Counted from the stretch's first letter, positions 12,050 through 25,013 are shown. The stretch is DNA of 62,078 nt from Catenaria anguillulae PL171 (GCA_002102555.1 MCFL01000141.1:1-62078), one strand, 5' to 3'. The notes: a model not told the origin generated them from the letters alone. Program-made: numbers and translations.

Positions 12050-14145
12050 TCACTCTGAAATCAGCTCCCTCACGTTGTCCTGTTGCCTGTAAATCGTCAC
12101 CATCTCGTGCAGCACCAACCCGGAACCCTCCAACGCTTGCTTAATCTCGTCTAAACTCACTTTGCGCTCTGCCGCTGCGGCATTCCCAGACCCGGTGGCA
12201 CTCACTGGCCGTTTGGCCAGCACGGCCCTGACCACGGCTGCCCTGCCGAGCTGCTTCACCTTTCTGACCACCTCCTCAGCGCTTGCCATCTTGTACACGC
12301 TCGACATACCCTCCATGTACTTGTACACATACTCGTCGGCATCCACGAGCCGGAACGTGTGTGCATTGATGCCAATCCTTGCTCCCACATAAAAGTCACC
12401 GGCGGCATAATACCGCGGATGCTGCATGTCTGCGCCAGGCACAAGCACCTTGCACTTTTCCAGAAATTTGCCGCCAATCGTGCCCGTGTTGCGCTGCGGC
12501 GGCTCATAAATGGACACCTGGGCCTCGGGCAAGTACACGGAAATGATAAACCTGCGCGTTGCGTCCTCGCGGTGCCGCGAGTCCATCACGGCCACAAACC
12601 GCAGCACGCGCGTATCGTCGTGCTGGAATTCCTTTTTCGGCGGTTGCAGGACCAGGTGCAAGCACGATTGAAGCGAGTCTTCTTCCGAGCCAAACCCGTT
12701 GTAGGGCGGGTAGGTACGTTGAGGGCGCGTCGGGGTGGGGCGCGACAGCTGCAGGGCGGGCATGTCGAGATTGAGGTTGGTCTTGTACCACTTGCGGGTG
12801 AATTCATCGCAGTCACGGCTATACATGGCACGTGGGACATGTGTCAGTTCAGCGTCCACTTTCGTGGTGAAAATGAAACATACATGATGAACTTGCGGTT
12901 CAAGACATTGACCACGCCGCCCGTCCTAAACTCGCGCCAGTTGTAATACTCGCCAAACTGCAAATCGTCCAGCTCATGGAACGCCTTGGGCAATGGCTGC
13001 CTCTTGAGCAACAGCGGGCTCGGATCGCGCCCGTCATTGGGCCGATGCACCTCCTTGACGTCGACGCAATCGTCCACGAGGTAGTAGTGCATGACAAAAT
13101 CGCGCACTTCGCCCGTTGGCGCACCATCAACACCCGTGTCCTCGGGCTGCCACACGCAGTAGAACCGCAGCACGTGCCGGTCGTGCTGCAGGAACTTCCA
13201 CAGCTTGTCGTGGCGCGTTTGCGCCGAGCGTTGCGGCGTCGGGCGGATCCGCGATTGCAGGTACTTGTCGGTGGGAACCGGTTCAGCGGGCTGGAGTTGG
13301 ATCTTGAGCTTGGATTCCATGTAGTCCTGTTGAATGCAGCCCGTCAAGCGTCAGGAGTGATTGAGACAGGGGTAGAAAAAAGACCGTGGAGGCGGAACAC
13401 AAGACAACAAACCTTGGTGAAGTCATCACAGTCCACAATATGGAATGTCTTGCCGTAGAAGGTGACATTTACGCCATTGTTGAAATCCTGAATCGTGTAG
13501 AAATCGGTGCTCGACTTGGGCAACCTCTGCCTCTTGATCAAGACGCCTTGCAAAATGCCCGAGTTGGCCTGCGGCGGCTCCACAACGGCGATCGAATCGT
13601 CTTCCAAATAGTATAGGATCATGACAATGCGCAGCAAGTACTGCTCGGTCGAGTCGTGCATGGTTTGCTTAAAGTATGCCCGGAACCGCAAGACGACCTT
13701 GTCGTACATGACAAAGGACGGTACGAACGCAGGGGCCACCGTAGGCCGTGTCAGGCTAAGCTTGCCGCCATACGTCAAGTCGGCGTTGCGGGCCGTTGCG
13801 GCTGCAATCAGTGATTCGAGTTCTTCCATGGTTTCAGGGAAGCCGCCGTGCTTTCCCAAGACTTCACGAGGCACTTTGTAGCCGTTCTTGTAGTCGAGAA
13901 GATGCGACTTGCGGTAGTCGGATTTCTGTCCATGTTGCGGGTGCGAACATTACCGTTGAGCAGGTAGGCGAGCGGGAACGGGGCCGAGAAAGGTGAAATT
14001 CTATGAGTAATATAGAAAAAGGACGTACAAAGACATCGCTGAAAGAGTTTCCGGGCAAGAAGGGGATGCGTTCGGGCTCGACAGGTGAGTCTGGAGGTAG
14101 TGGGCCGGTGGGGCGGCGGTAGGGCAAGACAGCGTCTTCGGGCAT
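12050..14145 (-). CDS. EFHC1/Rib72-type DM10 axonemal protein, no EF-hand
   Basis: Homologue of EFHC1/EFHC2 and Chlamydomonas Rib72, microtubule inner proteins of ciliary doublets. Exons: 14145-14029, 13925-13413, 13326-12884, 12818-12050; about 613 aa, phases consistent. The N-terminus has the family motif PFLPGNSFSD. Three DM10 domains follow. DM10-1 ends TFYGKTFHIVDCDDFT, with IYYLEDD-like and SGILQGVLIKRQRLPK blocks. DM10-2 has NDGRDPSPLLLKRQPLP and ends at the FIIRDCDEFTR junction across the last intron. DM10-3 begins PPYNGFGSEEDS and ends with DADEYVYKYME. Human EFHC1 continues into C-terminal EF-hands; here the ORF stops at RQQDNVRELISE, where those would begin. A zoospore flagellum role is expected. 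Transcribed divergently from the mitochondrial carrier. Confidence 0.92.
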
Positions 14146-14540
14146 GGTTGAATATGTGAAATGGGATCCCGGTGGAATGAGTGCCTTGGCTGAGTTGGAG
14201 CGATTGCGGCGTCTAACAGTCTATTGCGATCAGCTTCCCGAGCGTCAGGAATTGCATTCATCTTCGCCGCTGGGGAATGTCCGCCTCAACCAATGCTCCT
14301 GCAAACATACGCGTGAACTCCAAGCGCCCAAGACGCGTTCGTCACGTGAACATTAACCGCTTTTGCTGGGTGTTTCGTCCTGGGCTGGCTGGCAATTCAT
14401 CTCCACCTCCGCCTCTCCTGTGTGGTGTGCATGCTCCAACTTACTCGACCAATCCATGAACGCTGCTCTACCTGATCTCGTCAGCGCAGCCCAGTCCCTG
14501 TTTCCGCAACAGATCAGACTCCCAACACAGAAGTTCCAGC
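14146..14540. promoter_or_regulatory. short divergent promoter, EFHC / mitochondrial carrier
   Basis: 395 bases separate the start codons of the DM10 gene (-) and the carrier gene (+), so both promoters must lie here. No specific element was recognised. Confidence 0.4.
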
Positions 14541-15627
14541 ATGACGACGAAAGACAGCAAGCCCGCGATCCCAAGTAGCGGCGCCAACCAGGCCCTCAAG
14601 GAGATTGTCGCTGGCAGCGTTGGTGGCGTGTGCCAGGTCTTGTCTGGGCAGGTAAGTGAGAGGTCATTCCTTGCGACCATCTCGTCGGGTTCATGCCCTT
14701 GCTCACGCCGCATGATGACTGTGTCCCATCCAGCCATTTGATACAATCAAAGTCAGGCTGCAAACCCAGCCCACCCCGCCGATCTACACTGGTGTCGTCG
14801 ACTGCCTGAAAAAGACGGTGCAGGCTGACGGACCTCTTGGCTTGTACAAGGGCACCGTGACCCCGCTGCTCGGCATTGGCGCCTGTGTGTCGATCCAGTT
14901 TGCCACTCTCGAACATGTCAAGCGTCACTTTACCCGGTCCAACGGGGGTTCTGCTGATCTCTCGACGGCGCAGCTTTATCTGGCAGGCGCTGCCTCGGGT
15001 GTGGCCAATTCCATCGTATCTGGCCCAGTCGAGCACATTCGCACCCGTTTGCAAGTCCAGTCAGGCAAGAACGTTCAGTTTCGTGGACCACTCGACTGCG
15101 TGCGGCAGATTTACGCTGGGTATGGCATTCAGGGAGTGTTCAAGGGCCAGGCTGTGACTGTGGCCAGGGAGTTTCAGGGATATGGAGCATACTTTTTGAC
15201 GTACGAGTATTTGGTGCAACGAGCGTGCAAGGTCGAGGGCGTTTCGCGCAAGGAACTTCCTACCTGGAAGGTAATGACGTACGGCGCCCTCTCTGGATAC
15301 TCGCTGTGGTACGTCCAACTCGCCGTCCGTCTCGCCGATGACCAATCTGCATCCAAGCGGCACTTCAATAACATTTGTTGTGTGACTTCACTCAGGATTT
15401 CCGTCTTTCCCATCGACGTGATCAAGTCCAAACTTCAGACTGATGCGTTCGACCCAACAAATCGCAAGTACTCGTCGGCGTTGGATTGCTTCCGGCAGAC
15501 GCTCAAGGCCGAGGGAATCCGTGGACTCTACCGTGGGTTCGTTCCGTGCATGCTCCGTGCTGCGCCAGTGAACGCCATCACTTTCCTCGGATTCGAGGCG
15601 GCCATGAATGTACTTGGTCGCGATTAA
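14541..15627 (+). CDS. Mitochondrial carrier (SLC25) of the Ymc1/Ymc2-like group
   Basis: Inner-membrane metabolite carrier, 305 aa in three exons (14541-14651, 14734-15308, 15396-15627; phases 0 and 2). Three carrier repeats are visible. The first signature is PFDTIKVRLQTQ directly after the first intron. The second is the degenerate GPVEHIRTRLQVQ. The third is FPIDVIKSKLQT. The block GTVTPLLGIGACVSIQF closely matches yeast Ymc1/Ymc2 as remembered, a group linked to glycine or glutamate supply. The carnitine and ornithine carriers are near relatives, so substrate is unproven. Starts 395 bases from the divergent DM10 gene; the DRC7 gene follows on the same strand. Confidence 0.88.
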
Positions 15628-15827
15628 TGTTGGCGCGGCGACTGAGCCATGAATGATAGACTCGAGTTTTCTTTTCTTTGCTCGTTTCAAATGCCTGTTT
15701 TCCGAGCCTCATATTTGACCCCATCCTTGCTAATCCTTTTTTGCTACTATTCTACTTCAATTACATATGTCGCGTTTTCCCCTTTGCATTGCACCTGGTC
15801 GGCCCGAAAGCGGAAGCAGATCGGGCA

Positions 15828-18800
15828 ATGATGATCACGTCAAACGTTCCCACGAACCATCACAATGAGGGCGAGAGCCTCAGGACAAAGGCAAATGGTC
15901 AAGTAATCCTCAAAACGCACTGGGCAATGTTATCCGAACCGCAAACGACCGCCTCTCCAGGTCCAGAGCTCGATAACGGGGCAGGATTGCCACCAGCCAA
16001 ATCGGTTGAAGGACCATCGTCGCCCGCAAACGGTACTGGCGACGCCTCAAACGACGCGTTGGCAGCTTCGCCGACGAGCGATGCGGCGACGGGGGCTGAC
16101 CTCCAGCAACAACCGCAGACGCCTGGAGGTAGTGGCGGCGGCGCAGGACTCACAGCTGCCGATATTCCAACCAACCTTCTGGTCGCCAATGCCAACACGA
16201 TTGGGTCTTCACTCTCGCTCAACCCAACTGCCGCGGTTACCGCCGACCATGACGAGAATGATCGCAAGCATTTGACTGCAAAGGAGGCTCGGCGGCTCGA
16301 GATGCATGCAACCCTGACGGACAAGTCCAAACTGCCCAAGTCGTATTGGAACAACTCGCCCAAGGAGGATCGGACACTCAAGTATGTCGACAATTTTGAA
16401 CTTCAATACTCGACCCTTTACCCTCACCGGACGCGGTTGCTGTTGGCGCCCGAGAACGAGTTTGGATTACGGGTGCGTATCAACGGCATGTCTTTCAATG
16501 GATGGCGTGAGTGTGTTTCTGACGCAGCCCGATCGTTCATGACTCTAGAAATTTGTTTGCACAACGATTCGCCCGACGCAGTTAGGGTACCGCGAGCTCT
16601 ACGACTATCGACCGTGCGCTCGTTTTGTCGCCGATTTCATCTCATACCAGCCCCTGGACCCACCCTACGAGCTGGCACGTTCTCTTTTGTACGGTCATGT
16701 GCCGCATGACTTCTTGTGTGTTGACATGTGATTGTGCCCATGGCGCCATCCAGCCACCTGCTCTCAACAGCCCGACGTACACCCTTTCCATGCAATCTGG
16801 CAACTGCTTCGACATGGCCGTCATCCTCGTTTCCCTCCTCCGTGGCGCGGGCTACGATGCCTTTGTCGTGAGCGGCTACGCGACCCGCACTCTCACGCTC
16901 ATGGACGAAACGCACGTGGATGTTGATACCAATAAGCTCCTTCAAGAAACCGGCTTTGTACGTACCGAGCTCGGTGAGTCCGAACGCGACGCATACTCGA
17001 TTGATACGGGGAGTCAACTGTTGGCCAAAGCAGAGGCTGCTACGACGGAGCTAGCTGGGAAAGCGGCCAGCACCAACGGGACTGGCGAAGATCCAAAATA
17101 CAAGATCAAGGTCAAGAATGCGCTCAAGTCGCGGTACTTGGCGACAATGGAGGCGAAGCGGCATGCAGAGCAGGAGAGGCGGCAGCAGTTGTTGAAAGAG
17201 AAATTGGCGCAGCAGTACACGCATCATGAAGAAGACGACGAGATTGCCGGGCTGAGGATTCACGCATGGGTGCTTGTTTTGCCCGGCAAGCGAGAGGTAG
17301 CCGAAGCGTTCTTCCTCGGTATGTCCCCCCTTTTTCTGTCAGCGACGGTGCTCCGACAAATCATGGACACGTTCTTTGTGCGGCGTGCAGAGCCAAGCAC
17401 AGGTAAAGTGTACGACATTGAAGACCCCAACTACCTTGGGGTTGAGAGCGTGTTTAGCTCGACCAACTACTGGGTCAACATGCAAAAGTGTATCAATGGC
17501 CTCAAGGTACTCGTCAACTTGCCACCCGCAACGTGCGTGGTAAATGATTCTGACACATGATTTGGACGTGCTGTCAAGGGTATCACGTTCGACCTCAGCG
17601 ACACAACCAAGTGGGAATACATCTTTGTCCAAAATTCGCAACCTACTTTTGCTCCATCAGGGGGCTCGGGAACAAACACCCGTGGCGGCTCAGCCATGAC
17701 GACCGCCACGACCGGCAGCGACGCACCCAGCAGTGCAGCTGGCGGAAACGTTGCCAACGCCGACGATGACGACGATGGTGATGGCAAGGAGGGCTCGGGT
17801 GATACGGAGGTGTTTGACCTGCCGCCTTCCTGGGTTACCAAGATCGAACTGACCAAGGAGCAAGTCGCATCGCAATGCCCCGCTGGAACCAAGGTGCAAA
17901 TGTGGCGCAATGCCAAGATGGAGGTGTTTGCGCCGTACCATCGTCCCGACGGCATGATCACTCGCATCACCCTCTTTACAGACCCACGGCGCGCCGAGCG
18001 TGGATCGATTCACGAGCGGTTTGATAACCGTGCCGACAAGTTGTGGAAGCGTGTCCGTGTTCCCGCGCGTGGGCTGACTCACGAGTTTTTCGAGCGTGGC
18101 CGCGCATTGGCGTTGATGGAACACGTGATGGAGCACGGGCGCACGCTGAGAATGAGGTTCTTCCCGGGGGCTCGGTCAGACGGCTTGTACGATCGGCTAG
18201 AAGTGGGTAACAAGATTATCGAGCGGTTCGAGGGGAGGGGCGATCGGCTGGTGTATCGAAGCGTGACGCATGAAGCCGTGAATGAGGGAGATGAGGAGTT
18301 TGCGCAGACGGCTGACGGGACAGCTGCGGTCGCTGGCGCCGATGCAGGCGCGGCTCGGGGAACCAATGCCGTTGGTCAACAAGTTACGATTACCAAAATG
18401 ACGGAAAAGTTTTCTCGGCGCCCAGGATACAGTGGTCAGTTGTTTCCGTTCATGGCAGCGGGGCAGCCACTCAAGAGGCCTGGCGTACAGCAGCAGACAT
18501 GGGGAAAGGCCACAGTCATGGGCGTGGGGGTTGGAGGCAAAACTGGCACTGGCGATTCGCCCGGATCGGGAACAGCTGAGGAGGACGATGTCGCTCTTGA
18601 GCCGTCAAGCGTGGCCAATTCAACCACAGGAGCCGCGGCGGCCATGCACTTTGGTGGCCGCGACGTGTTCAAGCGTGTTTACCATGTCCGTGAGGAGCGA
18701 ATCCGTATCGTGTACCATACGGACGTTGGCGCGCTGATTCCCGCATGGCGCGAGTTTCGTAAACCGTCCACAGAGCAAAAGACCACGTTTATGGACTTGA

Positions 18801-19599
18801 CGACCGCTTTCGATACAAACCCGCCGTTGCATGCACTGAAGCGCCAGCATTTATATGCGAAGTTGTGCGAGCTGCTCAAGGCGGAGCAAGCATGCTTGCA
18901 GGCAGTCAAGGCGAGTGACAGGGAAATCAAGGAGATTCTGACGGTGCGACTCACTTACTGCCTTCGCTAGACCTGCTCGATCACGTACTGACTGGACTTG
19001 CGCGGAGTGATACAGGCTCGGCAAACCGAGGAGAAGAGTATTCAGTTGACAGTGTCACTTTTCGACACCATTCGCAACAAGACGGTCCGTGCTTGGTCTC
19101 TTTTTTTGCTGTCCGAAGCATCTTCCCTCATTTTCTCCATGCTGTCTATCAATCTCAGGATATTGCAAGCGAGCTCGAAAAGGAGAGCCAGAAGCAAGCT
19201 GAAGAAGCATCCAAGGAAGCATCTGTCGACTATCTGTCGCCCTTCCTCGTCAACGTCGCCAATCCAAACAGTTTAACTCGTGACGAGGCGCTTGCTGTCC
19301 GAGAAGCCTGCCTTCGCTCCTTCAAGGAAAGGCTGATTGAAAAGGCATCCATCATTCAACGTCGGTACGAGGAAGAGACGGCGGCGTATCAAAGACGTCA
19401 GCAGCAATACTCCAAGACGGCCGAAGGAATGACACCAGCGGAAACGGACGAGTATGTCGCATTTTGCAATGAGGCCTTGTTCCGTATTCATGTCTTGGAG
19501 AAGCGCTTGTCGAGGCACAAGGATATGGCCCCTGAGATGTACTTGCAGTTGGATAAGAAGCTAAGGAGCGATCCGAGGTTGCGCAGCGCGGGTCAGTGA
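15828..19599 (+). CDS. DRC7: Dynein regulatory complex subunit 7 (CCDC135/lobo)
   Basis: Subunit of the nexin-dynein regulatory complex that links axonemal doublets and controls flagellar bending. Seven exons: 15828-16506, 16586-16688, 16771-17318, 17391-17506, 17579-18943, 19016-19084, 19159-19599; about 1106 aa, longer than human DRC7 because of Ala/Gly/Ser-rich insertions. Conserved blocks in order: KLPKSYWNNSPKED, DNFELQYSTLYPHRTRLL, the transglutaminase-like SGNCFDMAVILVSLLRGAGYD, LRIHAWVLVLPGKREVAE, LGVESVFSSTNYWVNMQ, DLPPSWVTKIELTKEQ, KMEVFAPYHRPDGMITR, and the C-terminal LEKRLSRHKDMAPEMYLQLD. The transglutaminase-like fold keeps the Cys of GNCFD; catalytic activity is not expected in this family. 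The start could also be the next ATG, 15831. A strong sign of a flagellated organism. Confidence 0.95.
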
Positions 19600-19856
19600 A
19601 GAGGTGAGAGGTTGTGACGATCATTTCTTGATTTGGATTTGGATTTGGATGTTGGACACAAGTGCATACACACTCGTTCCATTGTTTGTGACCTAACCGA
19701 GTCATCGCCTTGAAGAGCGGGGTGGGCTATTTTGATCTGTCACGGAACTCGGTCACTGCGAACACGATGATGTATTCGAGTCACATCGTCAACCATATAA
19801 TCGACCTGCTCACATGAATACATGCATGCTTCAAGCCCACTCCAAGCATCTTCATC

Positions 19857-20995
19857 ATGTCATCCTTTACATCGGTTCGATACTGGCTCTTTGCTTGGTT
19901 TCTTCCTTCTTGCTCTCACTCGTGAAATGTGTCTTGCAATTACCTCGCGAGCAGGAGACCTTTCAATGGTCTGGAGCAGTGTTTTTGTTAGGCCCAAACC
20001 TGATTTGGCTCGTACATGCCATGTTTTCATCTTGGCGTCTCTTTCAAAGGTCGAAGCGGTCATCTTACTACCTAGCCATGTTTGCCATTGCGATCTTGCG
20101 GATTGTTGATATCTCTCTCAACTGCTTTGTCATGAATGTTGAGGATGAAAACGATGCGGCATTCTGGTTCACGATCCAGGGGCTTATTGAATGGCCAGCA
20201 TCTACAGGATTTACCTATTTGAATGCTTACCGGTACTTTGCCCATTCATTCATCTGAATGTTCTTGTTTGTTAAGGCGGCTTGTTTCCAGGTTGCACAAG
20301 GTTGCCCGCAATTGGAGCCCTCGTCTCACCAATGCATCCACTGCGCTCATGTGGGTCAACATGATCACATTCAACCTGTCCATGGGAGCGTATGTGTACT
20401 CAACCGCGGCTCGTATACCTTTGGATCAAGCGAATTTCTGGTTTGCGTTTGCAAGCATGTACGATGCTGTATTGAATGCCGGCATATCAAGCGTATTCTT
20501 GCTGTACTTGCGAGCAGAGGGTCTGGGCGCTGCTCCAGGACAGCATCCGGTTAGTGGGCAATCGCGTTTCCCGCTTTTTTCTGTCAGTTTCAAGAACAGG
20601 CATCACGTGGTAGGCGACGCCAAAGATTGGAAAGGTGGTGTGCGCAAAGGGTTACATCGTTTAGTGCAAGAAGACAGTATCTTGATCCCCGCAGAATGTC
20701 TCGCCATCATTGCCAGTAATGCGCTGCAGGTTGTTTCCAGGGACTTGGATCCAACGTGGTCGACCTACTATGCAGCCGAGGCATTTCGACTGTATGCTTT
20801 CACCAAGTTCGTCTATTTCGCCATTTTTTTTGTGCCTGCAACGCACACTATGCCTGACAAACAGCTTACCTGACCAAGTGTAGGTTCCTGAAAACTCTTA
20901 ATCGAATCATGCTGCAAGGCAATAGTTCAACAACTCTCCATCAGGCTCGGCTCGTTTCTCGACGCCATCACTCCGATCAATGTGGTCAAGGGTAA
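19857..20995 (+). CDS. 7-TM membrane protein A (paralogue family of three)
   Basis: Four exons (19857-19874, 19955-20232, 20291-20806, 20884-20995) give 307 aa. About seven hydrophobic segments are visible, among them FLLGPNLIWLVHAMF, YYLAMFAIAILRIVDISL, MWVNMITFNLSMGAYVY and ILIPAECLAIIASNALQVV. The first exon encodes only six residues (MSSFTS) and meets GAG ACC through an intron with donor GTTCGAT. Paralogue B has the same arrangement. Exon 2 is 278 nt, as in B and in the more distant C. Shared marks are GPNLIWL, LIEWPAS, FLNAYR-like, VARNWSPRL, ANFWFAFASMYDAVLN and SILIPAECLA. The tail after TM7 (TLNRIMLQGN onward) is short and probably cytosolic. I recognise no named family. A receptor-like or sensory function is possible but not shown. 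Confidence 0.8.
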
Positions 20996-21673
20996 CAAGG
21001 GATTTCAGTCACGCCGTCAGCGCAAGACCGAAGCAGAGACTCACTCCAAGCCTTGAACATCCAAAAGTGCACCCATCCGACATAGTCTCACCTCGCTGCA
21101 GAGTGCTCATCTATCCGGTGCAACGAAAACCTGCCTGCTCTCCTTGTCCTGAGACTTTGACACTTCATATTGGGACGTCTCACGAAAATAACCTACATGC
21201 AAAGAAAGTGCTGTTTTGCTCTGTGTTGCTCTGTTCTTGCGTGGTCGTCCATTCGAAGAACCGGTCGCCTTGATCCTGATCCTTGGACATTTGTTTGTCA
21301 TACCGAACGCATCAACTGCACACAGGTCCAACCTGTTCTAGATCCGAACAGAAAAAATGATGCAAATGGACCTGGTTTATGCCAAAGCACGGCAAGTTCC
21401 CCCATTTGTAACACCTACCGGTGGGCATTGCCCATGATAGGGCCGTGCATTTGCGAAAGGGTCACGTCTGAGGCCATGACAGTCCCATTAGCGATACGTC
21501 GAAAACTCCCGACATTTGCACTTTGCTCTACCAGATACCTAGTCTTTTCAAGTTGCAACAGACGCCTCGTCACATGTACTTGATTGCCAGACAACAATAG
21601 CTTGTATATCGGGAGGAGTACCATCGGCACGAAGAGTACGCAGACGATACAGAGCAAGAGTATACACCGCCCA
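20996..21673. other. convergent intergenic region
   Basis: No supported gene between the 3' ends of 7-TM gene A and PRP6. ORFs here are short and lack recognisable similarity. Confidence 0.4.
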
Positions 21674-24637
21674 CTATACACTTGTCGGCACTTCAGCTGC
21701 AACCAATCGCAAAACCTCCTCCTTCGACTTGCCCACATTCGCAATATCTTTGACGGCTCGTGGCCACATGTCGCCATGCCTCGGGTCTGCCCCAAGAAAC
21801 TTGTTCATCACCTCTTCCCGACTCGCCTCGCTGCCATTCTCCATCTCAAACCTCAACCAATACGCCCATGCGTCTCCACAATCCGGATCTGCCTGCGTCG
21901 CCCTGGCCAGCCATCCCCTGGCCTTGTCCATCTTGCGCTCGGCCCAAAATACACGCGCCACGGCCAGCACAACGTGCGGATCCGACTCGCCACACGCCTT
22001 TAGCGCGTCCAAACTCCTTGCCCTGCGCTGCGGCCGTGACTCAAGCACAATTGCCAGCGCCCACAATTTGCCCGATGTGGGGCAATCCTGCAACGCCCTT
22101 GCTAGTTGGCTCCTGGCCATGGCCGCATTGCCTGCGCGATGCTCCATGCTGACGGTCGCATACCACAACTCTGCATTTTTGGGATTCATGAGCCTTGCCC
22201 GATCCAACACGGCACGCGCACGAAATGGGACGCCAGCGCGTTCCTCCAACGCCGCCGCACTCGTCCACACATGGACGCACGCGGGGACACGCTTGTTTGC
22301 ATTCGCGTACACATCGCGCGCACCGGCAATGTTGCCCATCTGCTCCTCGACCTGTGCCCACACGAGCCACAGTTTCCAGAATGTCGGAAAACGGTCGAGG
22401 GCCATGCGCGCAAGCTCAATACTGCGGTCCAAGTTGCCGAGGATCCGCTCAAGCACCGCCGATTTCAGCCACACTTTTGGCTCGCCGCCGGCCTTTGCAC
22501 GCGCGTGCGTCAAAAACTGTTGGGCCTTGACGTGCTCGCCCGTTTCTTGCTCGAGTTTGACGGCAGCGAGCCAGATGGCCGATGACGATGGGTTGGCTTG
22601 GAAGGCCCGCGAGAGTGTGTGTCGCGCGCCGGGCAGGTCGTTGAGTTGTTGCCATTTGGTCTTGGCCGACATGAGCCAGAGTGATTCCGCGTGCGGGACA
22701 GCGGCGACTGCACGTTCGAGCAGGGCAAGAACCGAGGCTGGGGTACCGTGCTTGAGCTCAAGAAACGCGGCGCCTTCCCAGAGCGAGCGTTTGGTTGGGA
22801 GGGCAGTGACGGCGTTGGCGTAGATGGCGCGAGCCGTGGATACGTGGCCATTGGCGAGACACTGTTGTGCAACCGATTTGTAAGTGAAATCCGCAGGTGC
22901 AAGCGAGCGGGAATGGCACCAACGTACATTTTCCGCGTCTTGAATCCAAACCGCCTTCCGATCCTCAGGCTCCAACCCCAACCCAATTGTATTTTTGACA
23001 ATGGCTTCGCACGTCATGACGGCCTCTTGCTTCTCGCATGCAACCGCCTCGTCAAGCCACTTTTCCCGACTTAAACTTGTCCCGGCCTCTTGCAGCTTGT
23101 CAATCGCCCTCGACACAATCATGTCCACCGTCTTCCTGGCCTTTTCCTCCTCGCCCTCTTGACTCTGCGCTTCTTCCAACATGGCCGCCGCAATCCAAAT
23201 CTCGTGCGAGGTTGGAATCGTCTTTCGCGCCTTATTCAGCACTTTGCGCGCATTCTCATGTGTCTCGAGCTTTGCCAGCGTCAACCACATGTCAACGGAA
23301 AGAGGCACGCATTCGACGGCGCGGCGGACAAGAATCACAGCATCAGATTGGTTTTCTTCAAGGGCGATGGCAGCGCGCCAGATGGTGACCGAGTTGGGAA
23401 TGAATTCGAGAGCACGTCGTAGAACACGCTTTTGTGCAATCACATCGGATTCGAGGCGCGAGGCATGGAGCCAGACCTTGACGCTGTCGGGAACGTGGCG
23501 GACGGCATTGGCGAGGATCACTTTGGCGTTGTCGAGGGTCTGTCCAAACAAAAGATCGGTTTGATGAGCCATGTCAACCGAAAAGCAAGACAGCATAATG
23601 AATGCATACATTTAAGCGTGCAGCCTCGAGCCATACGTCTTCTCGTTTTGGGCAGAACTCGCAGCCTTGAGCAATGAGGGCACGCGCTTGGACCAGGTTG
23701 CCCGTCATTTCTTCGAATCGAGCCGCGGCAATCCAAGCTGGTGCATGGCCAGGGTTGGTTTTCGTCAGCGACGTGAGCAGCATGCGCGTTTTCTTGATAT
23801 CTCTGTTTGTACCGCACAGCGTCAAGTTAAATGTCGCGGCGCAGGAGAAAAAATGAAAGATTGGCAGAATGACGCAACGTACCCAATGTCTGCTTCACTC
23901 TTTGGGATCATGGAGTTCAAATCCGTCAAGTATCCTTTTGGGTCAACCGTGGTCTGCCCCGATGTCGAATCAGCCGAAACCTGATCCAGCTTGACGCCCA
24001 ATACCCGATCCCTGGCCGCACCCATCTCGACGAAATCCGTGCGAATCCCCGACATTTCTGTTCTTGTCCCATCCGCACTCTGCACGGTTGACGTGGTCTC
24101 GACCTGAGCCTTTGCCCCAGCCAAGACCGAATCGGGCACAGGTACAAACCGCTCCCTCCCAAGATCCTTCTTTGTCTTGCGCCTGGACAAGTTGGTCACC
24201 TCTGGAATACCCTCCCAATCGCCGGCCGACAATTTGGACAATTCTCGCTTGGCGTCAGCGAATTGCTCCGTGATCTTTGGGCGCTCAATGGCCAATTTGG
24301 CCTTGAGCTCCTTTTCCTTTGCTGCGCGCTGCTTTGCTCGGCGCATATTCATGGCCTCGTCGACGGCGGCGTAAATGCGGTCGGCCTCCTCGTCGTCGGC
24401 CTCGTACGGGAGCGAGTTGAAGAGGCCCGTTTCGTTGTCGGGGTCGTCGTTGAAGCGCTGCTCGTCGTCGCCGGCATTGTCGCGGTTGTCCTGGTCCTTT
24501 GCGAGCGAGGCAAGCGAGGCTTCGCGGGCGGGCCCAATGTCGGAGCGAGTGGTGAAGCCGGTTGCGCCGCGGCCCAGGCCAGCAATGTAGCCCGGCGGGG
24601 CGGGCTTGCCCATGAAGTCCTTGGTTGCTGGGTTCAT
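21674..24637 (-). CDS. PRP6: Pre-mRNA splicing factor PRP6 (U4/U6.U5 tri-snRNP)
   Basis: Tri-snRNP bridging protein needed for spliceosome assembly. Three exons (24637-23883, 23802-23610, 23539-21674) give 937 aa, very close to human PRPF6 (941). The N-terminal PRP1 domain has the hallmarks [20 protein letters not shown] and TRSDIGPAR, an acidic stretch, [19 protein letters not shown], and the basic segment [21 protein letters not shown]. From about residue 260 on it is a solenoid of HAT/TPR repeats with regularly spaced aromatic pairs such as [28 protein letters not shown] and [13 protein letters not shown]. Phases match at both introns (2 and 0). Nuclear. Head-to-head with the aldo-keto reductase-like gene across 376 bases. 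Confidence 0.95.
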
Positions 24638-25013
24638 GTATAAGTTTACGGCCCAAGTTCAAGGATCGATCGATCAATCAAGTGCTCGCGGTCGACACCA
24701 ATCAAGGGCTGCATTCATGGAATTGCACTGCACTTGTCAATACATTCTTTTGCCGCAAGCAAATCTCAATCTCGCGGTCATCAGAATCAGACGGTCCAGC
24801 CGGCAGCCAGCCAGCGAGCCCAGCAGCCAGCCCCAGCAGCCAGAATCCAGAGGCCGTCGATCCGTGGACGCTCAGGGTGACTGCATGCATGAACATTTGT
24901 AACTACGGACGAGGGGGCAAAATCAAAGCAAAATTGATTGAATCACAGATCTTCCAATCCAAAGTGGCACCAGCCAGCGCAGTATTTTCACTCGCACACT
25001 CGATGCAATCGCC
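24638..25013. promoter_or_regulatory. divergent promoter, PRP6 / AKR-like gene
   Basis: 376 bases between two divergent start codons. It includes a repetitive CAGCCAGC/CCAGCAGC stretch around 24797-24845. No defined factor site was recognised. Confidence 0.4.

Noticed and set aside
21729-22823. 364-codon plus-strand ORF opposite PRP6
   Set aside because: It overlaps the well-supported PRP6 solenoid and has low-complexity Ser/Ala/Arg composition.
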